Shown here in pieces: positions 40,812-47,744 of a stretch of DNA of 64,000 nucleotides. Where the stretch lies: positions 38,775 through 102,774 of the forward strand of contig NZ_FOFO01000007.1 of assembly GCF_900110965.1 (NCBI RefSeq), written 5' to 3'. A program made the position numbers and the translations under genes. How positions within the stretch are numbered: the stretch's first letter is position 1; the number at the start of each line of letters is the position of its first letter. This stretch comes from Ectothiorhodospira magna (GTDB lineage Bacteria > Pseudomonadota > Gammaproteobacteria > Ectothiorhodospirales > Ectothiorhodospiraceae). A model generated the notes under the pieces. The model was given only the letters and a program-made list of their open reading frames with translations. It searched no databases and was not told the origin of the DNA.

Positions 40812-41917
40812 GGAAGTGTCCACTCCTCGGAGGCTGTGGGTGTGTGTTCCTGATTCGCGCCCTGCCAATATTCCGCAAAAGCAATCCAGCCACGACGGTG
40901 GGGGGCGTCCTGATCCAGTGCCGATGCCCGCCAGGCGGCGATCAGTTCCCGCCGCCGGATCACGGCCCGGTCCAGGCCGGGCTGATAGAGGTCGCGGATC
41001 TCCTCGTCATACTCGGCCAGGGCCCCGTCCTCGCCCCGCAGGCAGGCCAGCGCCGCCGCCCCGGCCCGCTCGCCGGAGATCACCGCCGGGGCGATGCCGC
41101 TGCCGGTGATCGGATGGGTCAGGCCCGCCGCATCGCCCACGAACAGCACCGCCCCATGGACCAGGGTCTTCCGCATGCCGCCCACGGGAATGGCCCCACC
41201 GGTACGACCCAGTATCTCCGGCCCGACCCGCCCTGCCCGCACCAGCGTCCGATGCAGGGCATCCAGGGGCGCCTTGAGATCCGGTGCCAGGCGCTTGTGG
41301 ACCCCCAGACCCAGATTGGCTTGTGTCCCCTTGGGAAAGAGCCAGGCATACCCCCCGGGATAGTCCCCGGACAGCCAGATGTCCGTCTTCTGCTGGGCCT
41401 TGAGCAGCGGCACGGTGTACTGCCGGGTCTGTACCGTGGCCAGGGCCGGCAGCCCCAGATGGGCCGCCACCGGAGAATGGGGGCCATCCGCCGCCACCAG
41501 TACCCGGTAAGCGACGCCATGGGTTTCCTTCCCGCGCCGGATCCGGGCCACCCGCGCCGCCGGGTCCAGCCCCACCAGGGTCGCGCCGGTCCAGAGTCCG
41601 GCGCCGGCCTGTTCGGCCCGCCGGGCAATGGCCCGGTCAAAGGCACCGCGATGAATCATGATCCCGGGAAAGTCACTGTCGTGACCCATGCCCGAGGGCA
41701 GATAGGTGGTCATGCCGGTGATGGGCTGGCAGTACACCGACCCATCCCGGGCATGACACCCCATGGGCAGGGGGATGAACTCGGCACATTGCACCGGCTC
41801 CCCCACCACGGCCCGACGGTCCACCGCCAGTACCCGGGCACCGCCCTGGGCCGCGATCCGGGCGGCGCTGCCGCCACCGGGCCCCAGCCCCACCACCAGC
41901 ACATCAACCGGCGGCAT
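40808..41917 (-). CDS. lipT: Geranylgeranyl-reductase-like FAD oxidoreductase (LipT)
   Basis: A 369-residue flavoprotein with the N-terminal dinucleotide motif VLVVGLGPGGGSAARIAAQG (7-26) and the second FAD motif AVLFVGDAAGLTHPITGSGI typical of geranylgeranyl reductases. In known lipoate-assembly clusters such a protein (LipT) lies with lipS1, lipS2 and the fused ligase, and is thought to be an electron donor or accessory factor; its reaction is not settled. It overlaps the ligase gene by 14 bases and the next lipS gene by four, so it is firmly in this operon. Confidence 0.8.
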   Translation of the reverse strand: MPPVDVLVVGLGPGGGSAARIAAQGGARVLAVDRRAVVGEPVQCAEFIPLPMGCHARDGSVYCQPITGMTTYLPSGMGHDSDFPGIMIHRGAFDRAIARRAEQAGAGLWTGATLVGLDPAARVARIRRGKETHGVAYRVLVAADGPHSPVAAHLGLPALATVQTRQYTVPLLKAQQKTDIWLSGDYPGGYAWLFPKGTQANLGLGVHKRLAPDLKAPLDALHRTLVRAGRVGPEILGRTGGAIPVGGMRKTLVHGAVLFVGDAAGLTHPITGSGIAPAVISGERAGAAALACLRGEDGALAEYDEEIRDLYQPGLDRAVIRRRELIAAWRASALDQDAPHRRGWIAFAEYWQGANQEHTPTASEEWTLP

Positions 41918-43010
41918 GGGTCTGCGCCCTTGTGGATGCCGGGTCACGGGAGTCCAGGGCCTTGCGCAGGACCTGCAGGAAGTCCTCCCGGGAGAGCATC
42001 AGCATCTCCACCCGGTAGGCGTCGAAGAAACGATGAATGTTCGCCTCCAGCTCCGCCACCGGCGTCTCCTTGAGGGACGCCTCCAGATCCACCAGCATGC
42101 GGCGGGGATTCACAAAGAAGTCACCGGTGATCCAGACCTGACGGATGATGTCCCGGGCCTCGTCCAGCATCACCCCGGCCCGCATAAGGCCGCCCGGACA
42201 GCGATGCACCGCCTCCAGCAGGGGCATCCCCCCCGCCGGGCGATGACGCTGGTAGACCCAGTCTTCCCTGTCGATCTCCGCCAGGGCCTGGGCAAAATGG
42301 GGCTGCTCCCGTGGGTTCAGGTCATCCACCGGCACCAGCTCCACCTGAAAAGCCTCGGCAAAGGCGCCGGCCAAGGCGGACTGGACCCGCGCCAGGGGCG
42401 GCGGCTCCCCCAGCAGCGCCCGCAGGTTCGTCACCCGCTCCCGGGCCGAGGCAATGGCCTTGTCGGAGCATTTTTCCGCCGGGATGCGCAACACCCTGAG
42501 CATGCGTTCCACGTCGAAGTCGATGAGCAGGGTGCCCTGATACATGATGGCGTTGCCGTCGAAGGCCCCGCCGGTGCCGGAGATCTTGCGGCCGTCCACC
42601 TCGATGTCGTTGCGGGGACGGTAGCGGGCATCCACCCCCAGACGACGGATGCCGTCCGCCGCGGCCTCGCAGATGCGCCGGGCAATCTCCCCCATGTGGG
42701 CGGTGCCGAGAAAACGGCGGTCCACGTACAGTTCCCAACCGATCTGACCCGGATCGAAATAGATGGCACCACCGCCGGTGATGCGCCGCTGGATGTGGAT
42801 GCCCTCGGCCCGGCAGTGATCCACCCGCAACGCCTGCTCCACGTTCTGATGGAACCCCACCAGGGCGCAGGGCGTAAAGCGCAGAAAACGCAGGGTATGG
42901 GGACTGTCTCCCGCTTGATGACATTCCAGCAGGGTCCGGTTCAGGGCGATGTTCTCGGCGGCCCGGCGCAGACCGGTGTCCAGGACTCTGAGATGGGTCT
43001 TTTCCCACAT
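41904..43010 (-). CDS. Fused lipoate-protein ligase sLpl(AB)
   Basis: This enzyme activates lipoate or octanoate with ATP and attaches it to a lysine of a carrier. The 368-residue protein joins an LplA-like catalytic domain (about 1-255) with RRITGGGAIYFD at 75-86 and the key lysine K142 in GRKISGTGGAF, to an LplB-like domain (about 265-350). The ATG at 43010 overlaps the upstream stop by one base and has GGAG eight bases before it. In sulfur oxidisers this form is specific for the lipoate-binding protein, whose gene lies two genes upstream. Confidence 0.85.
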   Translation of the reverse strand: MWEKTHLRVLDTGLRRAAENIALNRTLLECHQAGDSPHTLRFLRFTPCALVGFHQNVEQALRVDHCRAEGIHIQRRITGGGAIYFDPGQIGWELYVDRRFLGTAHMGEIARRICEAAADGIRRLGVDARYRPRNDIEVDGRKISGTGGAFDGNAIMYQGTLLIDFDVERMLRVLRIPAEKCSDKAIASARERVTNLRALLGEPPPLARVQSALAGAFAEAFQVELVPVDDLNPREQPHFAQALAEIDREDWVYQRHRPAGGMPLLEAVHRCPGGLMRAGVMLDEARDIIRQVWITGDFFVNPRRMLVDLEASLKETPVAELEANIHRFFDAYRVEMLMLSREDFLQVLRKALDSRDPASTRAQTHAAG

Positions 43011-44116
43011 CACTTCCACTCCCATTGCATGCCCTCGATGGCCTCCAGGTTCAGACCGGCCCGTTCATCTTCCAGCATCGGCTCGCCCACCGCCATGGAA
43101 CAGCAGGAGGGGATGACGCGGACCCGATATCCCAGGCGGGCCGCCAGTTCCACGGTGCCTTCGGCCGGATGGGCCAGCCCGTTGAGGCCCGCCATCACCG
43201 CATAACTGTCGATCATGGCCTTCACCTCGCCCGGGGGACGGGCACACCCCAGCAGCAGCGGTGTCCCCGGCAGGGCCTGACGGGCATCCAGGAAAAATCG
43301 ACCCACCGCATCCGGGTCCGGCGTCTCGAAAGGTCGTTTTCGATGGGCATGAAACGGCATCACCACCACCAGCACCACCCCATCGGGGGGATGACGCCGG
43401 AGCATCTCCAGGGCATGCCACTCCCCCAGAAAGTGTCCGTAATGCAGCCCCATGACGATATGAGGCACCACCTTCATGGGGGTCTTCACCAGGTGCGCCA
43501 GGGTGGCCTCGAAATCCTCCACCCTGCGTCGCAGGTGGTAGACCTGGGTGATGGTGTCCTGGGCACCGATCACATCCATCATGGCGGCATCAATGCCCGA
43601 CTCGGCCATGCAGCGGGCGGCATCCTCGTCCACCAGGGCCGTGTGCAGGGCGATGCGAAATTGGGGAAATGCATCCTTGATGCGGCGAATGGTGTCGTAA
43701 TAGGGGCCGTACTCCACCTCGTTGCGGTGGTTGGAGCCGCCGGTCAGCAGCATGCCCTGCCCTCCCGCCTCCACCAGTCGGTTCACCAATGCCCACAGGG
43801 CCTCGGGAGAACGGGCGGGGATCATGGGTTCCAGCAACTTGGCCTTGCAGTGATCGCACTGCAGCTTGCAGTGGGCACCGGTGATGGACACCGCAGGCCA
43901 GGCATGGCTGGCGCAACGGCTGATCTCGGTGGTCTGGTAGGACTTGAAGCTGGGGGTGTAGAAATCGATCCGGGCATCCGGGGCCAACCCATCGGCCAGA
44001 TGCCGGTCCTGGAAACAGCGCACCAGGTCACGATTCAAGGGCAAATCTTCCAGGGCCTCGATCCGGGCAGCCAGCGGGTACCAGTCGGTCATGGGAAAGG
44101 GACTTGGGTCGGCCAT
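43010..44116 (-). CDS. Radical SAM protein, LipS-type lipoyl synthase candidate (proximal gene)
   Basis: The 368-residue protein has C83-x3-C87-x2-C90 in GAHCKLQCDHCKAK, a standard radical SAM cluster motif. Other cysteines that could bind a second cluster are C68 and the late GCARPPGEVK and PSCCSMAVGEP. It begins nine bases after lbpA and touches the ligase gene. It differs clearly from the other radical SAM protein of the cluster, which fits a LipS1/LipS2 pair that together insert the two sulfurs. Which of the pair it is cannot be decided here. Confidence 0.78.
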   Translation of the reverse strand: MADPSPFPMTDWYPLAARIEALEDLPLNRDLVRCFQDRHLADGLAPDARIDFYTPSFKSYQTTEISRCASHAWPAVSITGAHCKLQCDHCKAKLLEPMIPARSPEALWALVNRLVEAGGQGMLLTGGSNHRNEVEYGPYYDTIRRIKDAFPQFRIALHTALVDEDAARCMAESGIDAAMMDVIGAQDTITQVYHLRRRVEDFEATLAHLVKTPMKVVPHIVMGLHYGHFLGEWHALEMLRRHPPDGVVLVVVMPFHAHRKRPFETPDPDAVGRFFLDARQALPGTPLLLGCARPPGEVKAMIDSYAVMAGLNGLAHPAEGTVELAARLGYRVRVIPSCCSMAVGEPMLEDERAGLNLEAIEGMQWEWK

Positions 44117-44125
44117 CGCCGACGA

Positions 44126-44566
44126 TCAGGCACAGCCGTTGAAGCCGTCCGCATCCATCTTGGCCTGAAAGGCCGTCAGGGCATCGGCACCGGTCTTGAG
44201 ATCGACGGCATCGGCATCCCAGTCGGCGGGCTTGATCTTCACCAGCCAGCCCTGACCGTAGGGGTCCTGATTGATCAGGCCGGGACTGGCGGAAACGGCC
44301 TCATTGACGGCCACCACCTCGCCGCTGATCGGGGTCTTGGCAGGACCCACCCACTTGCCGGATTCCAAGGTAGCGCAGGATCTGCCCTTCTTCACCTCCT
44401 TGCCGGCCTTCTTCGGGGTGTAGGACTCCACCGGCCCCGCCAGGGCACAGGCATAGGCGGTCATGCCCAGGGTCACGTTGCCATCTGCCTCCCTGCGTAC
44501 CCAGACGTTGTTGTCAATGCTGTAAAGTAGCGTTTCCGGCAGATCACAGCCCTTGACTGCGCCCAT
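44126..44566 (-). CDS. lbpA: Lipoate-binding protein (GcvH-like) of sulfur oxidation
   Basis: A 146-residue lipoyl-domain protein related to glycine cleavage H protein. The modified lysine is K71 in LESGKWVGP. The flanks (VTLGMTAYACALAGPVESYT, and NQDPYGQGWLVKIKPADWD) fit the lipoyl fold. There are no other glycine cleavage genes nearby, and the lipoate assembly genes follow directly, so it is the LbpA of the sHdr sulfur-oxidation system rather than GcvH. AGGAG lies eight bases before the ATG. It is preceded by tusA. Confidence 0.88.
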   Translation of the reverse strand: MGAVKGCDLPETLLYSIDNNVWVRREADGNVTLGMTAYACALAGPVESYTPKKAGKEVKKGRSCATLESGKWVGPAKTPISGEVVAVNEAVSASPGLINQDPYGQGWLVKIKPADWDADAVDLKTGADALTAFQAKMDADGFNGCA

Positions 44567-44645
44567 GGTGGTCTCCTTTATTTGATGATTTGAGGGAATT
44601 TGCTGCAGAAAACCGGGCGCCAGTCCCAGGGCCGGCTCCCCGGAA

Positions 44646-44876
44646 TCAGGATTTGCGCATCAGAAAGATAAATTTGCCGCCTTCTTCCCGGTGTTCCAGC
44701 AGCGTGTTGCCCGTCTGCTTGGCGAAAGCCTCAAAGTCCTTCATGGACCCTGGATCGGTGGCGATAATGCGTAGCACCTGGCCACTATCCATGGCGGCCA
44801 GGGATTTCTTGGCGCGCAGAATAGGCAAGGGGCAGTTCAGCCCGGAGGCATCCAGTTCCTGGTCAACATCAGACAT
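44646..44876 (-). CDS. tusA: TusA family sulfurtransferase
   Basis: TusA carries persulfide sulfur on a cysteine. The 76-residue protein has the hallmark LNCPLPILRAKKSLAAM with C15 and the two-layer fold. The start MSDVDQELDASG has AGGAGA eight bases before it. In sulfur oxidisers TusA feeds cytoplasmic sulfane sulfur to Dsr or sHdr systems. Here it is the first gene of the lbpA-lip block, with its own AT-rich promoter, which favours that role over tRNA thiolation. Confidence 0.9.
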   Translation of the reverse strand: MSDVDQELDASGLNCPLPILRAKKSLAAMDSGQVLRIIATDPGSMKDFEAFAKQTGNTLLEHREEGGKFIFLMRKS

Positions 44877-44933
44877 TGCAATTGTCTCCTCATGTATCAA
44901 ATATTCATCGGAATGTTTTTTATTCCTCGTGAG

Positions 44934-44963
44934 AATATACCAATCTTCTTGTGACCCCACCAA
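44934..44963 (-). promoter_or_regulatory. Promoter for the tusA-lbpA-lip operon
   Basis: TTGGTG (44963-44958), 18 bases and TATATT (44939-44934) on the minus strand, with TGG directly before the -10 hexamer. The stretch from here to tusA is far more AT-rich than its surroundings. The tusA leader would be about 50 bases. Confidence 0.6.
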
Positions 44964-45037
44964 ATAACGAACGAACGATCGAGCCTGCTGTCCCACCGGT
45001 CATGCAGACATGATGCTGTCTCGATCCAGGAGATTCA

Positions 45038-45115
45038 TGCTGCCAGAGGCCATGCTCAAACTATGGAAACATCCCACCACCATGAACGCCGGCATCCAGG
45101 CCCCCTCTGGGTAAT
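45038..45115 (+). CDS. Possible small leader ORF overlapping the start of bepA
   Basis: A 25-codon frame starts at an ATG with AGGAG six bases before it, a much better ribosome-binding site than that of bepA. It reads MLPEAMLKLWKHPTTMNAGI then QAPSG and stops. It overlaps the first 18 codons of the annotated bepA frame in another phase. It could be a translated leader peptide coupled to bepA, or chance. I recognise no family. Confidence 0.3.
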
Positions 45116-46604
45116 TGGCGGGGGCGCGCCCTGGGGCCAACAGCCAACAGGTAACCATTACCCTACGGGGGCTGGCGTCCTGCGCACTGTCCTGACCCTG
45201 GCCCTGTGTCTGTTGCTGACCGTGGCCGCTCCCGTTGAGGCAGGCATCAACTTACCGGAAATCGGAGACCCCGCCTCCGCCCTGCTTTCCCCTTCCCAGG
45301 AACAGCAACTGGGCCGTACCCTGCTGCGGGAAGTGCGTCGCACCCTGCCTCTGAGCAACGATCCGATCCTGCTGGGCTATGTAGAGGCCCTGGGGCAGCG
45401 GCTGGTTTCCAGCGCCCCGGATGCCCACCCCAACTTCACTTTTCTGGTGGTGGATGACCCACGGATCAATGCCTTTGCCATGCCCGGCGGTATCATTGGT
45501 ATTAATACCGGATTGATCGATGCTGCCCGCAATGAAGGGGAACTGGCCGCCGTCATCGCCCACGAAATCGCCCATGTCACCCAGCGCCATATCGCCCGGG
45601 CCTATGCAGGCAGTACCCGGATCGATCTGGCCACCGGGCTGGCAGTGTTGGCCGGCATCATTGCCAGCGCCCATGCCCCGGAGGTCGGACAGGCAGCCAT
45701 CATTGGCGGCATGGCCGGCGCCGCCCAGGCACGCATCAACTTCACCCGTGCCCATGAACAGGAGGCGGATCGCATCGGTATCAGCATTCTGGCGGCAGCC
45801 CATTACGATCCCCAGTCCATGCCTGGCTTCTTTGAGCGCATGCTCCAGCTCAGTGGTGGCGCTGGAGAATCGGTACCCGAATACCTGCGCACCCATCCGG
45901 TCACCAGCAGTCGGATCACCGACAGTCGCTTGCGTGCAGATCAATATTCTGGTGATTTTCGCACTGACTCCCAGGCATTCCAGATGATCCGGGCCAGGGT
46001 TCAGGCCCTGCACGAACCAGCCCGGGTCATTGATCACCATACCCGCAGCCGGCGGGACAAGGAAAATGGCAACGTGGCCGGATACTACGGTCATGCCATT
46101 GCCCTCATCCAGCGGGGACAAACCCGCCAGGCTCTGGAGTTACTGCACAAGGCCAGCGATGCAACAGGAGAGGATCTATACCTGTCACTGGCCAAGGCAG
46201 AGGCTCACATGGCAGCCAGACCTGCAGACCATCCAGCTGCCCTGGCGATCCTGGAGCGTCTCAACGACCTTTATCCCGGACATCTGCCCGTGACTCAAAT
46301 CCATGTACAGGCCCTGATCGGTGCCGGTGACTATGGCCGGGCCATCCAGCGGGTAGACAGCTGGCCGGCATCAACCTCCACGGCTCCGGAATTACTACGG
46401 CTCAAGGCCGATGCCGCCGCCCGCCTGGGCCGCGAGGCAGTCAGCCATGAAACCCTGGCAGAATACTATTTTCATCACGGGCAATACCGTGAAACCGTCA
46501 GGCAACTGGACATGGCCCTGGTGGCTCCGGACCTGACCTGGCATGTGGAAGAGCGGGTCAGGAGCAAGCGGGCCATTGCCCTGAGATTTGTGGATCACCG
46601 ATAA
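45063..46604 (+). CDS. bepA: Periplasmic M48 metalloprotease with TPR repeats (BepA-like)
   Basis: BepA-type proteases degrade or rescue stalled outer-membrane proteins. The 513-residue frame has the zinc motif HEIAHVTQRH and the third ligand glutamate in HEQEADRIGI, then C-terminal TPR-like helices (about 340-510, with ALIQRGQTRQALELLHKASD). The signal peptide VLRTVLTLALCLLLTVAAPV (40-59) ends with an alanine-type cleavage site. It sits after an odd 39-residue start that is proline, histidine and glycine rich, so the true start may be a non-AUG codon closer to the signal. Confidence 0.9.
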   Translation: METSHHHERRHPGPLWVIGGGAPWGQQPTGNHYPTGAGVLRTVLTLALCLLLTVAAPVEAGINLPEIGDPASALLSPSQEQQLGRTLLREVRRTLPLSNDPILLGYVEALGQRLVSSAPDAHPNFTFLVVDDPRINAFAMPGGIIGINTGLIDAARNEGELAAVIAHEIAHVTQRHIARAYAGSTRIDLATGLAVLAGIIASAHAPEVGQAAIIGGMAGAAQARINFTRAHEQEADRIGISILAAAHYDPQSMPGFFERMLQLSGGAGESVPEYLRTHPVTSSRITDSRLRADQYSGDFRTDSQAFQMIRARVQALHEPARVIDHHTRSRRDKENGNVAGYYGHAIALIQRGQTRQALELLHKASDATGEDLYLSLAKAEAHMAARPADHPAALAILERLNDLYPGHLPVTQIHVQALIGAGDYGRAIQRVDSWPASTSTAPELLRLKADAAARLGREAVSHETLAEYYFHHGQYRETVRQLDMALVAPDLTWHVEERVRSKRAIALRFVDHR

Positions 46605-46727
46605 TCGATTGATATAACCAAAAAGTACTTGTAAAAAATTTTTAGTTAGCTAGGCTATCCCCCCTGGAGAGGCACCATGGCCTCCAACACCGTTGATCTC
46701 CTCCTGGTTATCTAAAGAGGCATAGGA

Positions 46728-47198
46728 ATGGACAGCAAGCGTCGCGTGTTTCTCAAGGGCACCCTGGCGGCTGGCACCGTGGGTGTAGCCGTGGGCACGG
46801 GCCTGCTTACTCCGGCCATCGCGCTTGCTGATCGGCCCAAAACCGCCTTTGAGACCACCACCATAGAAGACGCGATCAGGGCTGCCCTGGGTGCGGGCAA
46901 CCCACAAGACAGCGATCAGATCACCATTGATACCCAGGATGTTGCTGAAAATGGGGCCGTTGTCCCCATCACTGTCACATCCAGTCTCCCTGGCGTGACC
47001 CACATTGCCATCCTGACAGGCGCCAATCCCTTCCCTCTGGTGGCCAGCTACACACTGGGGGAAAACACCAAGGCCTTTGTTGCCACCCGTATCAAGATGG
47101 GCGAAACCTCCGACATTATCGCCGTGGTCAAGGCCAATGGCCGACTCTACAGCGCCCGCCAGAAGGTCCGGGTCACCCTGGGTGGCTGCGGCGCCTAG
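46728..47198 (+). CDS. soxY: Thiosulfate-oxidation carrier protein SoxY
   Basis: SoxY carries sulfur intermediates on a C-terminal cysteine while thiosulfate is oxidised in the periplasm. The 156-residue protein has a Tat signal (RRVFLKGTLAAGTVGV, cleavage near residue 34). Its C-terminal swinging arm VTLGGCGA has the carrier C154. The canonical end is GGCGG, so the last residue differs. AAAGAGG precedes the ATG. soxZ follows 39 bases on. No soxA, soxX or soxB is in the window. Confidence 0.95.
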   Translation: MDSKRRVFLKGTLAAGTVGVAVGTGLLTPAIALADRPKTAFETTTIEDAIRAALGAGNPQDSDQITIDTQDVAENGAVVPITVTSSLPGVTHIAILTGANPFPLVASYTLGENTKAFVATRIKMGETSDIIAVVKANGRLYSARQKVRVTLGGCGA

Positions 47199-47237
47199 GG
47201 TCACAGCATATCCGGTGAATTTCCAGGAGAACCCACC

Positions 47238-47546
47238 ATGTCCAGCATCCGAGTCCGCGCCCAGATTGAAGCAGGCATTGTGACCGTGCGCGCCATCATC
47301 AATCACCCCATGGAAACCGGTCAGCGTCGGGATCAGGCCGGAGAGGTCATTCCTGCCCATTACATCACTAAGGTCCAGGCTCAATGCAATGGCCAGGATG
47401 TGTTCACCGCCCACTGGGGGCCGGCCATTTCCCGCAATCCCTTTTTATCCTTTCAGTTTCAGGGGGCCGCCGTGGGTGATGTCCTGAAGCTGTCCTGGAC
47501 AGACAACATGGGTGAGTCGGACACCAGCGAAATTTCCATCGACTGA
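47238..47546 (+). CDS. soxZ: Thiosulfate-oxidation protein SoxZ
   Basis: SoxZ is the partner of SoxY in the sulfur-carrying heterodimer. The 102-residue protein lacks a signal peptide, as usual, because it is exported with SoxY. Typical stretches are VRAIINHPMETGQRRDQAGE, IPAHYITKVQAQCNGQDVFT and WTDNMGESDTSEISID. AGGAG lies nine bases before the ATG. A terminator lies about 170 bases downstream. Confidence 0.95.
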   Translation: MSSIRVRAQIEAGIVTVRAIINHPMETGQRRDQAGEVIPAHYITKVQAQCNGQDVFTAHWGPAISRNPFLSFQFQGAAVGDVLKLSWTDNMGESDTSEISID

Positions 47547-47717
47547 TACGCAGAAGATCGGTCGTGCCAGCAGCAGTACCAGCAGTGCCCCAAAAGTATT
47601 GTCGCGCCAGGGTTCCAGTCTGACCGGAACCACCACCAAAGAGGAGGAAAGATCTGGCCGGAATAGCGGTGCAGATCCGGCAGGAACATCATCAAATAAT
47701 AACCTGCCGAATTGACC
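47547..47717. other. Non-coding gap after soxZ
   Basis: I see no gene here. The plus strand has a small inverted repeat (GGTTCC and GGAACC) and a strong Shine-Dalgarno-like GAGGAGG at about 47642 with no ATG, GTG or TTG at a suitable distance. This may be the remnant of a lost downstream sox gene, but no protein remnant is recognisable. Confidence 0.35.
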
Positions 47718-47718
47718 A

Positions 47719-47744
47719 GGCCCGGTTTATACCGGGCTTTTTTT
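47719..47744 (+). terminator. Rho-independent terminator of soxYZ
   Basis: GCCCGGT and ACCGGGC form a seven-base-pair stem with a four-base loop followed by seven T. It overlaps the last codons of the convergent BLUF-EAL gene on the minus strand. Confidence 0.88.

Noticed and set aside
44126..44566. Glycine cleavage system H protein
   Set aside because: There are no gcvT, gcvP or gcvL genes nearby. The gene is directly coupled to the lipoate assembly genes and tusA, so lipoate-binding protein is the better call.
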